Of a stretch of 64,000 nt of DNA, positions 37,114 to 49,287 are shown piece by piece. The notes under the pieces are model-generated. The model ran no database searches, was not told the origin of the DNA, and saw only the letters and a program-made list of their open reading frames with translations. The position numbers were made by a program, and so were the translations under genes. How positions within the stretch are numbered: position 1 is the stretch's first letter; each line of letters starts with the position of its first letter. Origin of the DNA: Arthrobacter sunyaminii. GTDB taxonomy: Bacteria; Actinomycetota; Actinomycetes; Actinomycetales; Micrococcaceae. The DNA is taken from positions 1,612,001 through 1,676,000 of the forward strand of contig NZ_CP076456.1 of the NCBI RefSeq assembly GCF_018866305.1, in the 5' to 3' direction.

Positions 37114-38202
37114 CTAACTCACGCCGTCCCGGCGCACCAGCGTCCACGCGTCGCCGTGCTGTGCGCGGTGCCAGTACTGCCGGGGTCTGTCAATTTCACG
37201 GACAGCATCGGTCAACCAGATGGTCCGGTCCGGATCCCAGCCTGCGATCATGGAAGCCCATTCTTCATCGATGTGTTGCACCCGCCCCGCTGTGCTGAGA
37301 TATCCCAGGATGCTCAGGTGAACGGCGTCCCATTCCCCGGCTACCCGCTCCCAGTCCGGGATCAGCCATCGGCCGTCCCGTCCCGTGACCTGGAACCAGA
37401 CGTTGCGGCGGGACGCCGTCACCTCCAGCGGGAATTTGCGGCATAGGGCTGTCCAATCGTCCCCGGTTCGTATTTCATATGTCCTGCCGGCGCCGCGGAC
37501 TGCAATGGTGGTGGCGTCCTCCCATCCCAGGGGATCCTCGATGAGGTTCAGTCCGGCGGGGATCCTGCCGACCGTGCCGACAAGCCCCGGAGGGATGGAC
37601 CACCAGTCACCCGACATGTTCGAGTCCAAGCCGTAGGCATTTGCCCTCCACCGCCCCTCATCGGCACGTATGTTCCGCCCCCACTGTGCCAATTTCGGTT
37701 GGGGAGCCCGGTCCAGCGGCGCCGGATCATCGGGGCCGCGCCAGTCGATGGCCCACTGCTCCATCCGGCGGGCCTCCGTGCTCCGCTGCATCGAGGGCGT
37801 GGCCATCACCCGGGCGGCAAGAGGAACGAGTGCTTTCCTGATGATTGGCATCGACGCCAGAACATCCTCGCCCTCCGGAGGCTGCCAATACCGGGCAGCG
37901 TCCACTGAGCGCTCAAGGGCCGGCTGAACCAACTCGTCGGTAACGCAGGACAGATCAAGGGTGGCAAGGCGGGCAGCCAGATCACCGGACGAGCCAACGG
38001 CAGGCGGGCGCGCGTCGTCGTCATTGGTTTCCTCGGGCGTCATCAGGCCGAACAGCATCCGGGAGGTTCCCTTTCCGGGATCGAGCTCGTACCCCAGCCG
38101 AGACACAGAAAGGCTGACGTCCGGATTCAGTTCCATCGCGAGCTCGAGGCACAGACGGCGGCCCCGGGGGCCGGCGAGGAGCGGTTGGGTCTCGGCGTTC
38201 AT
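37114..38202 (-). CDS. Hypothetical protein, 362 residues
   Basis: I do not recognise the family. It is soluble, with no signal peptide or membrane segment. It is rich in Trp and Arg in the second half (WAIDWRGPDDPAPLDRAPQP, GDWWSIPPGLVGT, WHRAQHGDAWTLVRRDG). The N-terminal 60 residues mention an LCLELAMELNPDVSLSVSRL helix. Coding is supported by length, by a good AAGGA ribosome site seven bases before the ATG, and by window-typical codon use. It lies only 34 bases from the divergent VOC gene, and 9 bases separate its stop from the SRPBCC start. Confidence 0.7.
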   Translation of the reverse strand: MNAETQPLLAGPRGRRLCLELAMELNPDVSLSVSRLGYELDPGKGTSRMLFGLMTPEETNDDDARPPAVGSSGDLAARLATLDLSCVTDELVQPALERSVDAARYWQPPEGEDVLASMPIIRKALVPLAARVMATPSMQRSTEARRMEQWAIDWRGPDDPAPLDRAPQPKLAQWGRNIRADEGRWRANAYGLDSNMSGDWWSIPPGLVGTVGRIPAGLNLIEDPLGWEDATTIAVRGAGRTYEIRTGDDWTALCRKFPLEVTASRRNVWFQVTGRDGRWLIPDWERVAGEWDAVHLSILGYLSTAGRVQHIDEEWASMIAGWDPDRTIWLTDAVREIDRPRQYWHRAQHGDAWTLVRRDGVS

Positions 38203-38236
38203 CGGCTTATCCTTGCACGAGCGTTACGCTGCCTCC

Positions 38237-38638
38237 ATGACCGCCCTGATCTCGCATACGTCCTTTGACAGTCTCGATCCGTTCGCCCAGTCAGTGTTCT
38301 GGCGCGGAGTGCTCGGTTTCCATGACGATCCGGACGATCCCAACGACCCGAACCATCCCGGCGACGAGGAGTGCATGATCGCCTCCGACGACGGCTTCCA
38401 GCGCCTGCTGTTCATCAAGGTCCCGGATGGCAAGCAGGTCAAAAACCGCGTGCATCTGGACCTAAGGCCCGCCGAAGGCACCCGGGACCGGGAACTTGAG
38501 CGCCTGCTGGCACTGGGGGCCCGGGAAGTTGCGGATCGGCGTATGGCCGATGGGACGGGATGGGTGGTGCTCGCCGATCCGGAGGGCAATGAGTTCTGCA
38601 TCCTGCGCAGCGATGCCGAGCGGGAGCAGGCACTTTGA
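38237..38638 (+). CDS. VOC family (glyoxalase/bleomycin-resistance-like) protein
   Basis: A 133-residue protein with paired beta-alpha-beta-beta-beta modules. The recognisable parts are FWRGVLGF, LLFIKVPDGKQVKNRVHLDL and GWVVLADPEGNEFCIL, the last two holding the usual His and Glu metal-ligand positions. VOC proteins bind small molecules or act as dioxygenases, glyoxalases or resistance proteins; no substrate can be read. The start is the ATG at 38237. There is no clear ribosome site, and TACGCT about ten bases upstream could be a -10 box of a leaderless transcript. Confidence 0.82.
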   Translation: MTALISHTSFDSLDPFAQSVFWRGVLGFHDDPDDPNDPNHPGDEECMIASDDGFQRLLFIKVPDGKQVKNRVHLDLRPAEGTRDRELERLLALGAREVADRRMADGTGWVVLADPEGNEFCILRSDAEREQAL

Positions 38639-38682
38639 CACCCTGCAACATGTGCTCCGAGGTGCTCTGACGCCGTGTCCAG

Positions 38683-38699
38683 ATACCCCCTAGGAGTAC
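38683..38699. promoter_or_regulatory. CsoR-type operator 1
   Basis: ATACCCCCTAGGAGTAC, a G/C-tract pseudo-palindrome typical of copper-sensing CsoR sites. It lies immediately upstream of the csoR -35 box. Confidence 0.65.
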
Positions 38700-38729
38700 T
38701 TGACGCCATACCCTATGGGGGTATATGTT
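38700..38729 (+). promoter_or_regulatory. csoR-copZ-copA promoter with embedded CsoR operator 2
   Basis: TTGACG at 38700-38705 is a good -35 box, and TATATG (38722) or TATGTT (38724) gives a -10 at 16-18 bases. The spacer holds ATACCCTATGGGGGTAT (38708-38724), a classic CsoR dyad. Repressor bound here would block RNA polymerase; copper-bound CsoR would release it. The csoR ATG follows about 30 bases later, with AGGAG as ribosome site. Confidence 0.7.
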
Positions 38730-38757
38730 CGTTGCAGATCGAATTCTAGGAGCGGAC

Positions 38758-39108
38758 ATGAGCACAACCCAGGAACAGGCCCCGGGTGGCCTCGCTGATC
38801 AGGACCATTCCGGCGCCCACGGGTACGCCACGGACAAAGAGGCCTACCTCAAGCGGCTCCGGCGCATCGAGGGCCAGGTGCGGGGAATTGCCCGCATGGT
38901 GGAGGAGGACAAGTACTGCATCGATATCCTCACCCAGGTTGCTGCCATCAACAAGGCACTGCATGCGGTGAGCCTGGGCCTCGTCAAGGACCACATGTCC
39001 CACTGCGTGGTGGGGGCAGCCCGCGAGGCGGACGCCACCGGCAACCCCGAACTGGTGCAGGCCAAGGTGCAGGAAGCCACCGACGCCATCGGCCGCCTCC
39101 TGCGCTGA
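38758..39108 (+). CDS. csoR: Copper-sensing repressor CsoR
   Basis: A 116-residue all-helical DUF156 regulator that binds DNA until it binds Cu(I). The metal triad is C54 (DKYCIDIL), H79 and C83 (KDHMSHCVV), with the same spacing as the M. tuberculosis CsoR triad (25 then 4 residues). The RRIEGQVRGIARMVEEDKYC helix is standard. I chose the ATG at 38758, which is preceded by AGGAG; the frame is open to 38725, but that would run through the promoter. It is the first gene of a copper operon and autoregulated through two boxes upstream. Confidence 0.95.
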   Translation: MSTTQEQAPGGLADQDHSGAHGYATDKEAYLKRLRRIEGQVRGIARMVEEDKYCIDILTQVAAINKALHAVSLGLVKDHMSHCVVGAAREADATGNPELVQAKVQEATDAIGRLLR

Positions 39109-39163
39109 GCTGCGCTGTCCGCCCGCTCCACATATCTCCCTTTACGGAAAGAGGATCCACCGC

Positions 39164-39385
39164 ATGGAAACCACACTGAACATCTCCGGAATGACCTGCG
39201 GCCACTGTGTCGCATCCGTTACTGAAGAACTCGAAGCGATCGACGGCGTCGACAATGTCAGCGTCGATCTCAACGCCGGCGGCATTTCGACCGCCGTCGT
39301 CACCTCCAGCCGCACGCTTTCCCCTGTTGAACTCGGTGAAGCAGTGGCAGAGGCGGGCTACCTCGTGGTGGAACCCTCCGCCTAG
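39164..39385 (+). CDS. copZ: Copper chaperone CopZ
   Basis: A 73-residue heavy-metal-associated domain. The Cu(I)-binding pair is C12/C15 in SGMTCGHCV, within a beta-alpha-beta-beta-alpha-beta fold. It delivers Cu(I) to the ATPase encoded next. It starts 55 bases after csoR, with GAAAGAGG as ribosome site. Confidence 0.95.
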   Translation: METTLNISGMTCGHCVASVTEELEAIDGVDNVSVDLNAGGISTAVVTSSRTLSPVELGEAVAEAGYLVVEPSA

Positions 39386-39464
39386 TCTCGCCGGATCCAC
39401 CCGGCAGCCGATGCGCGACCTGCGATCCGCGCCGCACAGCACTTCCCGGAAGGACAGCACTCCC

Positions 39465-41855
39465 ATGAGCACCGACAACCTGCTCCGGCAACCGCACCCG
39501 CGGATCATCGACCTTAAAGTTGAGGGCATGACGTGTGCCTCGTGCGTCGGCCGGGTGGAGCGGAAACTCGGAAAAATCGAGGGCGTCGAAGCCACGGTCA
39601 ATCTCCCGCTGGAATCCGCACGGGTCAGCGTCCCGGACGGGGTAACCGACGAGCAGATCCTGCAGGCCGTGGATTCGGCCGGCTACAAAGCACACCTGGT
39701 GCGGCCCGCCGGAGCTTCCCGTGCCAGCGGCGGAACGCGGGATACGGCAGCGCACGACGGCGGGGCCGGGCATTCCGGGGCAGGCGACCGCTCCGGATCC
39801 GCGCATGCCGGCCACGAAACCTCCGGCATGGACCACTCCGGCGAGGACCACATGGAGCACGGCGGAACTGCCGCTGCCCTGCGGCCGCGGCTCATCCTGG
39901 CCGCGGTGCTGACGGTTCCGGTGTTTCTGGTTTCCATGATCCCGGCTCTGCAATTCAACAACTGGGGCTGGTTCGCCGCCCTGCTGACGCTGCCGGTGGT
40001 GACCTGGTCCGCGTGGCCCTTCCACCGGGCCGCAGCCATCAACGCGCGGCACCTCGCCTCCACCATGGACACGCTGGTGTCCCTGGGCGTGATCGCTTCC
40101 TACCTCTTCTCGCTGGGAACCCTCCTGGCGGATCCGTCGCTCACAGCCCACGCCGGCATGACGGATATGCAGGGCATGGCCGACGGCGGACATGCCAACC
40201 TCTACTTCGAAGTTGCCGCCGTCGTCGTCACCTTCCTGCTGCTGGGCCGGTATCTGGAAGCCAACGCCAAGGCCCGCGCCGGTGACGCGCTGAAAGCACT
40301 CCTGAGCCTGGGTGCCAAAGATGCCACAGTGCTGCGCGACGGTGCCGAGGTCCGGGTACCGGCGCAGGACCTGGTTGCGGGTGACGTCATCGTCGTCCGC
40401 CCGGGTGAGAAGATCGCCACTGACGGCATCGTCACCGACGGACACTCGGCTGTGGACGCCTCGCTGATCACCGGCGAATCCGTTCCGGTTGAAGTGGGTC
40501 CGGGGGATTCCGTTACCGGTGCCACCGTCAACACCTCCGGGCGGCTGCTGGTTACCGCCACCCGGGTGGGCAGCGAAACTACCCTGGCCCAGATGGGACG
40601 CCTGGTCAGCGACGCACAGTCCGGCAAGGCACCGATTGCGCGCCTGGCGGACCGGATCAGCGCCGTTTTTGTTCCCATTGTTCTGGGTGTAGCTGTCCTC
40701 ACCTTTGTGCTGTGGATGGTTATCAGCGGAGATCTCCAGGCCGCGTTTACAGCCGCCGTCGCTGTCCTGGTCATTGCCTGCCCGTGCGCACTGGGTCTGG
40801 CCACGCCCGTTGGCCTGCTCACGGGCACCGGACGCGGCGCCCAGCTGGGCATTCTGATCAAGGGTCCGCAGGTGCTCGAAGACACCCGGACCGTGGACAC
40901 CATCGTGCTGGACAAGACCGGAACGGTCACCGACGGACGGCTGTCGGTGGTGCGCACACTCACCCTGGAGCCGACCTTTGATGACGCGGAGCTGCTGCAG
41001 TTGGCGGGCTCCGTGGAGGCGGCGGGGGAGCACCCCATCGCCGTCGCCATAGCCGCTGCGGCGCAGGAGGCGGTGACTGGCGGCGCACTGACTCCGGTGA
41101 CCGGGTTCGACTCTGCCCCGGGCGGCGGTGTCCGCGGAACCGTCAACGGCCGTGCCGTTGTCGCCGGGCGCCCCGGCTGGCTGGAGGAAAACGGCGTGGT
41201 CCTGTCTGAGGATGTCCGGACGTGGCTGCGGGCCGAGCAGGAAGCCGGATCCACCGCCGTCCTGGTGGCCGTTGACGGCCGCGCCGCCGGCATCATCAGC
41301 CTGCGGGACAACATCAAGCCCGGCTCCGTGGCCGCCATTGCGCGGTTGCGGGCTCTGGGACTGCGGCCCGTGCTGCTTACCGGCGACAACGCCGTGGTGG
41401 CTGCCCGGGTAGCTGACGCCGTAGGCATTGCGCCGGAAGATGTGCTGGCCGATGTCCGGCCCGAGGGCAAAGTGGAGGCCGTCAAGCGGTTCCAGGCTGA
41501 AGGTGCCACCGTGGCGATGGCTGGTGACGGCGTGAATGATGCTCCGGCCCTCGCACAGGCTGACCTGGGCATCGCGATGGGCTCCGGCACCGACGTCGCC
41601 ATTGAAGCGGCGGACCTGACCGTAATGGGCAACGATCTGGGCCAGGTGGCCACCGCCATCGAGCTCTCCCGTCGCACGCTGGGCACCATCAAGACCAACC
41701 TCTTCTGGGCCTTTTTCTACAACGCCGTCGGCATTCCGGTGGCCGCCCTGGGCCTGCTGAATCCAATGATCGCCGGTGCCGCCATGGCCGCCAGCTCCGT
41801 GCTCGTGGTGGGCAACTCGCTGCGGCTGCGCAATTTCGGCAAGCAGCATGCATAG
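39465..41855 (+). CDS. copA: Copper-exporting P1B-type ATPase CopA
   Basis: A 796-residue ATPase that pumps Cu(I) out of the cell. In order: one metal-binding domain with C24/C27 (EGMTCASC); a 45-residue His/Gly/Asp-rich linker; two extra helices; the A-domain ITGESVPVE; the transmembrane ion site C439-P-C441; the phosphorylated D483 in DKTGTVT; the [11 protein letters not shown] motif; [20 protein letters not shown]; and a final helix with the M-x-x-S-S pattern. I chose the ATG at 39465; an upstream extension overlaps copZ and is not conserved. The histidine-rich linker is unusual and may add low-affinity copper sites. Confidence 0.96.
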   Translation: MSTDNLLRQPHPRIIDLKVEGMTCASCVGRVERKLGKIEGVEATVNLPLESARVSVPDGVTDEQILQAVDSAGYKAHLVRPAGASRASGGTRDTAAHDGGAGHSGAGDRSGSAHAGHETSGMDHSGEDHMEHGGTAAALRPRLILAAVLTVPVFLVSMIPALQFNNWGWFAALLTLPVVTWSAWPFHRAAAINARHLASTMDTLVSLGVIASYLFSLGTLLADPSLTAHAGMTDMQGMADGGHANLYFEVAAVVVTFLLLGRYLEANAKARAGDALKALLSLGAKDATVLRDGAEVRVPAQDLVAGDVIVVRPGEKIATDGIVTDGHSAVDASLITGESVPVEVGPGDSVTGATVNTSGRLLVTATRVGSETTLAQMGRLVSDAQSGKAPIARLADRISAVFVPIVLGVAVLTFVLWMVISGDLQAAFTAAVAVLVIACPCALGLATPVGLLTGTGRGAQLGILIKGPQVLEDTRTVDTIVLDKTGTVTDGRLSVVRTLTLEPTFDDAELLQLAGSVEAAGEHPIAVAIAAAAQEAVTGGALTPVTGFDSAPGGGVRGTVNGRAVVAGRPGWLEENGVVLSEDVRTWLRAEQEAGSTAVLVAVDGRAAGIISLRDNIKPGSVAAIARLRALGLRPVLLTGDNAVVAARVADAVGIAPEDVLADVRPEGKVEAVKRFQAEGATVAMAGDGVNDAPALAQADLGIAMGSGTDVAIEAADLTVMGNDLGQVATAIELSRRTLGTIKTNLFWAFFYNAVGIPVAALGLLNPMIAGAAMAASSVLVVGNSLRLRNFGKQHA

Positions 41856-41900
41856 GCGCCGCGTCCCTCTGCGGGGTTGGTGAACGGGAGCTCCGCCACG

Positions 41901-41930
41901 GCGGCTGTCCCGAAAGTTCGGGGCAGCCGC
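41901..41930. terminator. Bidirectional stem-loop between copA and parC
   Basis: A 14-bp inverted repeat with one G-T wobble, GCGGCTGTCCCGAA (41901-41914) and TTCGGGGCAGCCGC (41917-41930). It sits in the 91-base convergent gap and would end both transcripts, although it lacks a T-run. Confidence 0.65.
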
Positions 41931-41946
41931 CGGACAAGAACCGGCG

Positions 41947-44472
<2,526 letters not shown>

Positions 44473-44585
44473 GCTGTTGTCGGGTCCTTGCATTGGTAGG
44501 GCTTATACGGGGTTGCAGGGGGATCCGGCGCGGCGGCCGAAGCGTCCTGCAGACAGCGGAGAAAATTTCCCACTACTCTGAGTCT

Positions 44586-47282
44586 ATGGCGGAGCAGGGA
44601 CATTACCCCGAATATTGGGAAGCTGACGTGGTGTTGCGGGACGGCGGCACCGGGCATTTGAGACCCGTGACACCCGGGGACGCCCAGGCGCTGCAGGAGT
44701 TCCACATGCGCCAGTCCCAAAGCTCCATTTACCTGCGCTTCTTCACCTACAAGGCCAAGCTCAGCAACAAGGAGCTGGCCCGGTTCACCAACGTGGACTA
44801 CAAGGACCGCGTGGCGTTCGTCATCACCATTGGCTCCGAAATCATCGGCATTGGCCGCTATGACCGTCTCGATGACCCCACCGAAGCCGAAGTGGCCTTC
44901 AACATCTCGGACGGCCACCAGGGCCGCGGCCTGGGTTCCATCCTGCTTGAGCACCTCGCTGCTGCGGCCCGGGAAAACGGCATCCGCCGGTTCTCCGCCG
45001 AAGTGCTGCCGGAAAACCGCAAAATGATCGGGGTCTTCGCTGACGCCGGCTACGAGGTGCGCCGCCACTTCGACGACGGCGTGATTGCCCTGGACTTCAA
45101 CATCGACCCCACGGACAAATCCCGGGCCGTCATGGAATCCCGCGAACACCGCGCCGAGGCCCGCAGCGTCGCGGACCTGCTCTCGCCGTCGTCCGTTGCC
45201 GTCATCGGAGCCAGCCGCGAATGGGGCACCGTGGGCTACCAGCTGCTCGAGCACATCATCGAGGGCGGCTTCACCGGCTCGGTGTACGCCGTGAACCCGG
45301 AGGCCTTCGAGCTGGCCGGCATGGTGTCCTACGCCCGGATCGGGGACGTGCCCGAACCCGTGCAGCTGGCCATCATCGCCGTTCCCTACGACCAGGTACA
45401 GAAGGTGGTGGAGGAGTGCGCGCGCGCCGGGGTCAAGGGACTGCTGGTGGCCACCGCGGGATTCGCGGACGACGGCGAACGCGGCCTCGCCCGGCAGCGG
45501 CGCCTCGTGCGGCACGCCCGGGCCAACGGCATGCGTGTGGTGGGCCCGGCGTCGCTGGGCCTGATCAACACCCGCCCCGGGGTCCGTCTGAACGCCTCCA
45601 TGGCTCCGTCCATGCCCGAAGCCGGGGGACTGGGCCTGTTCAGCCAGTCCGCCGCCATCGGCGTCCTCCTCTACGCTGCGGCACAGCGGCGCAGCCTGGG
45701 CCTGTCCTCCACCATTTCCGCCGGCAACCGGGCTGACGTGTCAGGCAACGACGCCATGCAGTACTGGGAAGATGACACGGACACCCGGGTGGTGGGCATG
45801 TACCTGGAGTCGGTCGGCAATCCCCGAAAGTTCTCCCGGATCGCCCGCCGCCTGGCCACCTCCAAGCCGGTGATCGTCGCCAAGTCAGACGTCACGGGGC
45901 TGCAGCTGCCGCCGGGCCACGCCGTCCGGACCACCCAGGCCCCCGCCGGAGCGCTGGATGCCATGCTGCGGCAGTCCGGCGTCATTCGGGTGAACACCAA
46001 CGAACAGTTGATGGATGTTGCCCAGATTGCCGTCAGCCAGCCCCTGCCGGCAGGCAGGGCCCTGGCCATCTTCAGTAATTCCGCTGCCCTGGGCCGGGTG
46101 GTGGCGGATGCCGCCGTCGGCCTGGACCTGGAAGTGCGCAGCCTGCAGACGGATCTGGCCCTGGACACCGGGATGAGCGTCGCCCTGCCGCTGCTGCGCG
46201 CCACTGTCACCAAGGCGCTCGCCGACGACGCCGTGCATGCCGGCGTTGTAACCCTGCTGCCGTCTCCCGGGCTGACGATGGAGAAAATTGCGCAGTGCCT
46301 GCAGGAGTGCGTGGCTGAGTCCGGCAAACCCGTGGTGGCTGCCTTCACCGGAATCATGGACCCCACCGCGCATGTCGAAGGTCTGCTGACCGAAGGGGGA
46401 AGGGAGGAGGACGGGCGGCAGTCCGGCCTGCCGTGCTTCTCCAGCCCCGGGGCCGCCGTCTCGGCGCTCGCCTCCCTGGTCCGGTACACCGAATGGGCCG
46501 CCCGTGACCACGGGCACTTCGTCGAGCCGGCCGGAGTGGATCCCGACGGCGCCCACGCGCTGGTCGAAAAACTCCTGTCCCGGGTTTCAGGTGACGGGCT
46601 CATGCGGCTTTCCGCCGAGGAAACCACGCAGCTGCTGTCCTTCTACGGCGTCCAGCTGCTGCCGTCGGTTCCGTTCAGCACGGGGGAGGAAGCCGTGGCG
46701 GCAGCAGATTCCCTGGGCTGGCCCGTGGTCATCAAGACCATGGACGAACACCTGCGCCACCGCCTCGACTTGGGCGGGGTGCGGATGAACATCTCCACAC
46801 CGGAAGAGCTCCTCACCAACATCGCGCAGATGAAACAGTCCCTGGAGCCTTACGGCAGCTTTGAACTCGAAGTGCAGACCATGGCGCCCTCGGGACAGGG
46901 CTGTACCGTGCGGGCCATTGAAGATCCGCTGCTCGGGCCGGTATTGTCCTTCGGCCTGGCCGGAGACGCCGTGAACCTTCTGGATGACTGGGCCCACGGA
47001 ATTCCGCCGCTGACGGACACGGACGTTGCGGACCTGGTGCGTGCACCGCGTGCCTCCGGCAAGCTCTTCGGTTACCAGGGGCTGCCCAAGGCCGACGTTG
47101 CCGCGCTGGAGGACCTGATTTCACGGCTGGCCCTGCTGAAGGACGAGCATCCCGAGATAGCACTGCTGGAAATCAACCCCGTGCTGGTCTCAACCACCGG
47201 AGTGACGGTCCTCAGCGCGGACGTCAGGCTCGGCAACCCGCAGCAGCGGACCGACAGCGCCCGGCGGGCAATGCGGGACTAG
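44586..47282 (+). CDS. GNAT-acyl-CoA synthetase fusion (Pat-like protein lysine acetyltransferase)
   Basis: An 898-residue fusion. Residues 1-180 are a GNAT domain with acetyl-CoA loop DGHQGRGLGSILLEHLAA. From about residue 196 to 660 come CoA-binding and ligase-type domains of the ADP-forming acyl-CoA synthetase family (SPSSVAVIGASREWG, then LGLFSQSAAIGVLL), with a candidate phosphohistidine H445 in PPGHAV. From about residue 675 follows an ATP-grasp subdomain (WPVVIKTMDEHLRHR and ALLEINPVLVS). Actinobacterial proteins of this class acetylate and switch off acyl-CoA synthetases; whether the ligase part is active here is unknown. It is divergent from parC. Confidence 0.85.
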   Translation: MAEQGHYPEYWEADVVLRDGGTGHLRPVTPGDAQALQEFHMRQSQSSIYLRFFTYKAKLSNKELARFTNVDYKDRVAFVITIGSEIIGIGRYDRLDDPTEAEVAFNISDGHQGRGLGSILLEHLAAAARENGIRRFSAEVLPENRKMIGVFADAGYEVRRHFDDGVIALDFNIDPTDKSRAVMESREHRAEARSVADLLSPSSVAVIGASREWGTVGYQLLEHIIEGGFTGSVYAVNPEAFELAGMVSYARIGDVPEPVQLAIIAVPYDQVQKVVEECARAGVKGLLVATAGFADDGERGLARQRRLVRHARANGMRVVGPASLGLINTRPGVRLNASMAPSMPEAGGLGLFSQSAAIGVLLYAAAQRRSLGLSSTISAGNRADVSGNDAMQYWEDDTDTRVVGMYLESVGNPRKFSRIARRLATSKPVIVAKSDVTGLQLPPGHAVRTTQAPAGALDAMLRQSGVIRVNTNEQLMDVAQIAVSQPLPAGRALAIFSNSAALGRVVADAAVGLDLEVRSLQTDLALDTGMSVALPLLRATVTKALADDAVHAGVVTLLPSPGLTMEKIAQCLQECVAESGKPVVAAFTGIMDPTAHVEGLLTEGGREEDGRQSGLPCFSSPGAAVSALASLVRYTEWAARDHGHFVEPAGVDPDGAHALVEKLLSRVSGDGLMRLSAEETTQLLSFYGVQLLPSVPFSTGEEAVAAADSLGWPVVIKTMDEHLRHRLDLGGVRMNISTPEELLTNIAQMKQSLEPYGSFELEVQTMAPSGQGCTVRAIEDPLLGPVLSFGLAGDAVNLLDDWAHGIPPLTDTDVADLVRAPRASGKLFGYQGLPKADVAALEDLISRLALLKDEHPEIALLEINPVLVSTTGVTVLSADVRLGNPQQRTDSARRAMRD

Positions 47283-47370
47283 GCAGGGTCCGGGGGCCCG
47301 GCAGGATGATCTCGCAATCCTTCCGCGCGCCATTTAGGTGCTGGGGTGCTCTCTGGGGGAAACTGGAATC

Positions 47371-48042
47371 ATGTCGCCGTTACTTTCCTCTGAACGCCGC
47401 AGCCTGGACGCCTCCATGGAGCGGGCCGGCTTTTATCCCACGCTCCTGGCCGACGTCGTCCACGACGCCCTGGACGGCCGGGAACCGCTGTCCCACCTGA
47501 TTCACCTGGAGACCCACTTCGAGCGCACCGAGGTGCACCGCCACATCACCGTGCTGGTGCTGACCGAGGACATGCTGGTAATCACCCACGTGGATGACCA
47601 GCAGCTGGACGAAGCCGGGGAGCAGATGATGGCCCAGGTTTCCACCGAATCGGTGCCGGTGACGCAAATCCGGTCCGTGGTCCTGGGCTACATGTATGCC
47701 CAGCCGCAGGACTACAAGCCCTCCGACCAGGCCCGTGAACTGACCCTGGCCATCGCCTGGTCAGGCGGACAGCGCCTGGATATGGGCCCCGCAGGCTGCG
47801 CGGACCCGCAGTGCGACGCCGACCACGGCTACACCGGCACCATCGCCCAGGAAGACATTGTCCTCCGCGTCAGTGCTGAGGCCGACGGCGCCCAGGCCGT
47901 GCAGAACGCCAAGGACTTCGCCCGGGCACTGCGCAAGGTCAACACGGACACGGTCAACGCCCGCGCCATGGAGCCCGGGGATGCCCGCCAGCGCGTTGCG
48001 GGCATCGGCAGCCGGTTCAACCGCAGCCACCACCAGCGGTAA
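47371..48042 (+). CDS. DUF5998 family protein
   Basis: A 223-residue soluble actinobacterial protein. Typical parts are GFYPTLLADVVHDALDGREP, HLETHFERTEVHRHITVLVL and VTQIRSVVLGYMYAQPQDY. A Cys/His pair occurs in GCADPQCDADHGYTG, which could bind metal (inference). The function is not known; its place between a Pat-like protein and the phosphatase-like gene is common in Micrococcaceae as far as I recall. It is followed after 6 bases by the phosphatase-like gene, so they form an operon with tdk. Confidence 0.8.
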   Translation: MSPLLSSERRSLDASMERAGFYPTLLADVVHDALDGREPLSHLIHLETHFERTEVHRHITVLVLTEDMLVITHVDDQQLDEAGEQMMAQVSTESVPVTQIRSVVLGYMYAQPQDYKPSDQARELTLAIAWSGGQRLDMGPAGCADPQCDADHGYTGTIAQEDIVLRVSAEADGAQAVQNAKDFARALRKVNTDTVNARAMEPGDARQRVAGIGSRFNRSHHQR

Positions 48043-48048
48043 GGGGTT

Positions 48049-49284
48049 ATGAACTCCTCCTCCGGAACAGGCTCCGAATCCGGCAAAGTCACCCGGGAAC
48101 CGCTTCCTCCCGCCCCCGGCTACGGGCGCAGCAGCGTTGCCGACGTCCTCGCCAGCTCGGCCGCAGTCCTTGGCGTTCCCGGTTTCGAGAACACCCTGAA
48201 CCTGCCGGCAGCCAAACGCGTCTGCGTGGTCATGGTGGATGGTCTTGGCTGGTCCCTGCTCAAGCAGCGCGGCGGGCACGCGCCGTTCCTGCGCAGTTTT
48301 GTACCCTCGGCCAGGGTGCTGACGGCAGCATTTCCCACCACGACGGCGGCATCACTGGCCTCCCTGGGAACCGGACGTCCGCCGGGCGAACACGGCATGG
48401 TCGGATACGACGTGCTGGATCCGGACCAGGACAAAGTCGTCAACATGCTCGGCAACTGGGACGCCGGTGTGGACCCCGAGCGCTGGCAGCCCTGCCCCAC
48501 CGTTCTGGAACAGGCGGCGGAGCACATTCCGGTGGCCTCCGTGAGCCTCCCGCGGTTCGCGGACTCCGCGATGACCCGCGCCGCTTTGCGCGGCGGTGAA
48601 TTCATCGGCGCGACCGGCGTCCATGCCCGGGTGGCGGCAGCAGCCCAGGCTCTGGCCGCAGCGCCGCGGATGCTGATGTACCTGTACTGGAACGAGCTGG
48701 ACAAAGCCGGCCACAAGCACGGATCCCAGTCCCAGCAGTGGGGTTTCCAGCTGGAGGAGCTGGACAGCGCGCTGAAACTTCTGGCCTCCCGGCTCCCGGC
48801 CGATACGCTGCTGCTGCTCACGGCGGACCACGGCATGGTGGATATCGCTCCGGAACACCGGCACGACTTCTCGGCAGACCCCTCGCTGATTGCCGGTGTG
48901 CGGCACACTGCGGGCGAGCCGCGCATGGTGCACCTGTATCTGGAACCCGGGGCAGGCGAGCAGGTTCGGCAGAACCTGATGGACTCCTGGGGCCGCGCCT
49001 ACGGCAACAAAATCTGGATCGCCACCCGGGAGGAAGCCGTCAACGCCGGTTATTTCGGACCGGTTGTTTCCCCGTCCGTGCTGCCGCGTATCGGTGACGT
49101 CCTGGTGATGGCACGCGAGCCGATCGCGTTGTATGACCTGCGGCGGATGAAATCCGCGTCCCTGGAAGTGGTGGGCCAGCACGGTTCCCTGACCCGCGCG
49201 GAGCGGGAAGTTCCGCTGCTGCAGCTTGCTGCACCGGCTACCAAGCGCAATCCCGGGGCACAGTCCGGCGGGAGAAAGAAGTAA
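48049..49284 (+). CDS. Alkaline phosphatase superfamily protein (nucleotide pyrophosphatase/phosphodiesterase-like)
   Basis: A 411-residue two-metal hydrolase. The first metal Asp is in VVMVDGLGWSLL, the nucleophile threonine in FPTTTAASLASLG, and the distal metal ligands in ADHGMVD and a later His. This is the type I phosphodiesterase/nucleotide pyrophosphatase subgroup; natural substrates are unknown. No signal peptide is seen, so it is probably cytoplasmic. Start 6 bases after DUF5998; stop 3 bases before the tdk GTG. Confidence 0.88.
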   Translation: MNSSSGTGSESGKVTREPLPPAPGYGRSSVADVLASSAAVLGVPGFENTLNLPAAKRVCVVMVDGLGWSLLKQRGGHAPFLRSFVPSARVLTAAFPTTTAASLASLGTGRPPGEHGMVGYDVLDPDQDKVVNMLGNWDAGVDPERWQPCPTVLEQAAEHIPVASVSLPRFADSAMTRAALRGGEFIGATGVHARVAAAAQALAAAPRMLMYLYWNELDKAGHKHGSQSQQWGFQLEELDSALKLLASRLPADTLLLLTADHGMVDIAPEHRHDFSADPSLIAGVRHTAGEPRMVHLYLEPGAGEQVRQNLMDSWGRAYGNKIWIATREEAVNAGYFGPVVSPSVLPRIGDVLVMAREPIALYDLRRMKSASLEVVGQHGSLTRAEREVPLLQLAAPATKRNPGAQSGGRKK

Positions 49285-49287
49285 ACC

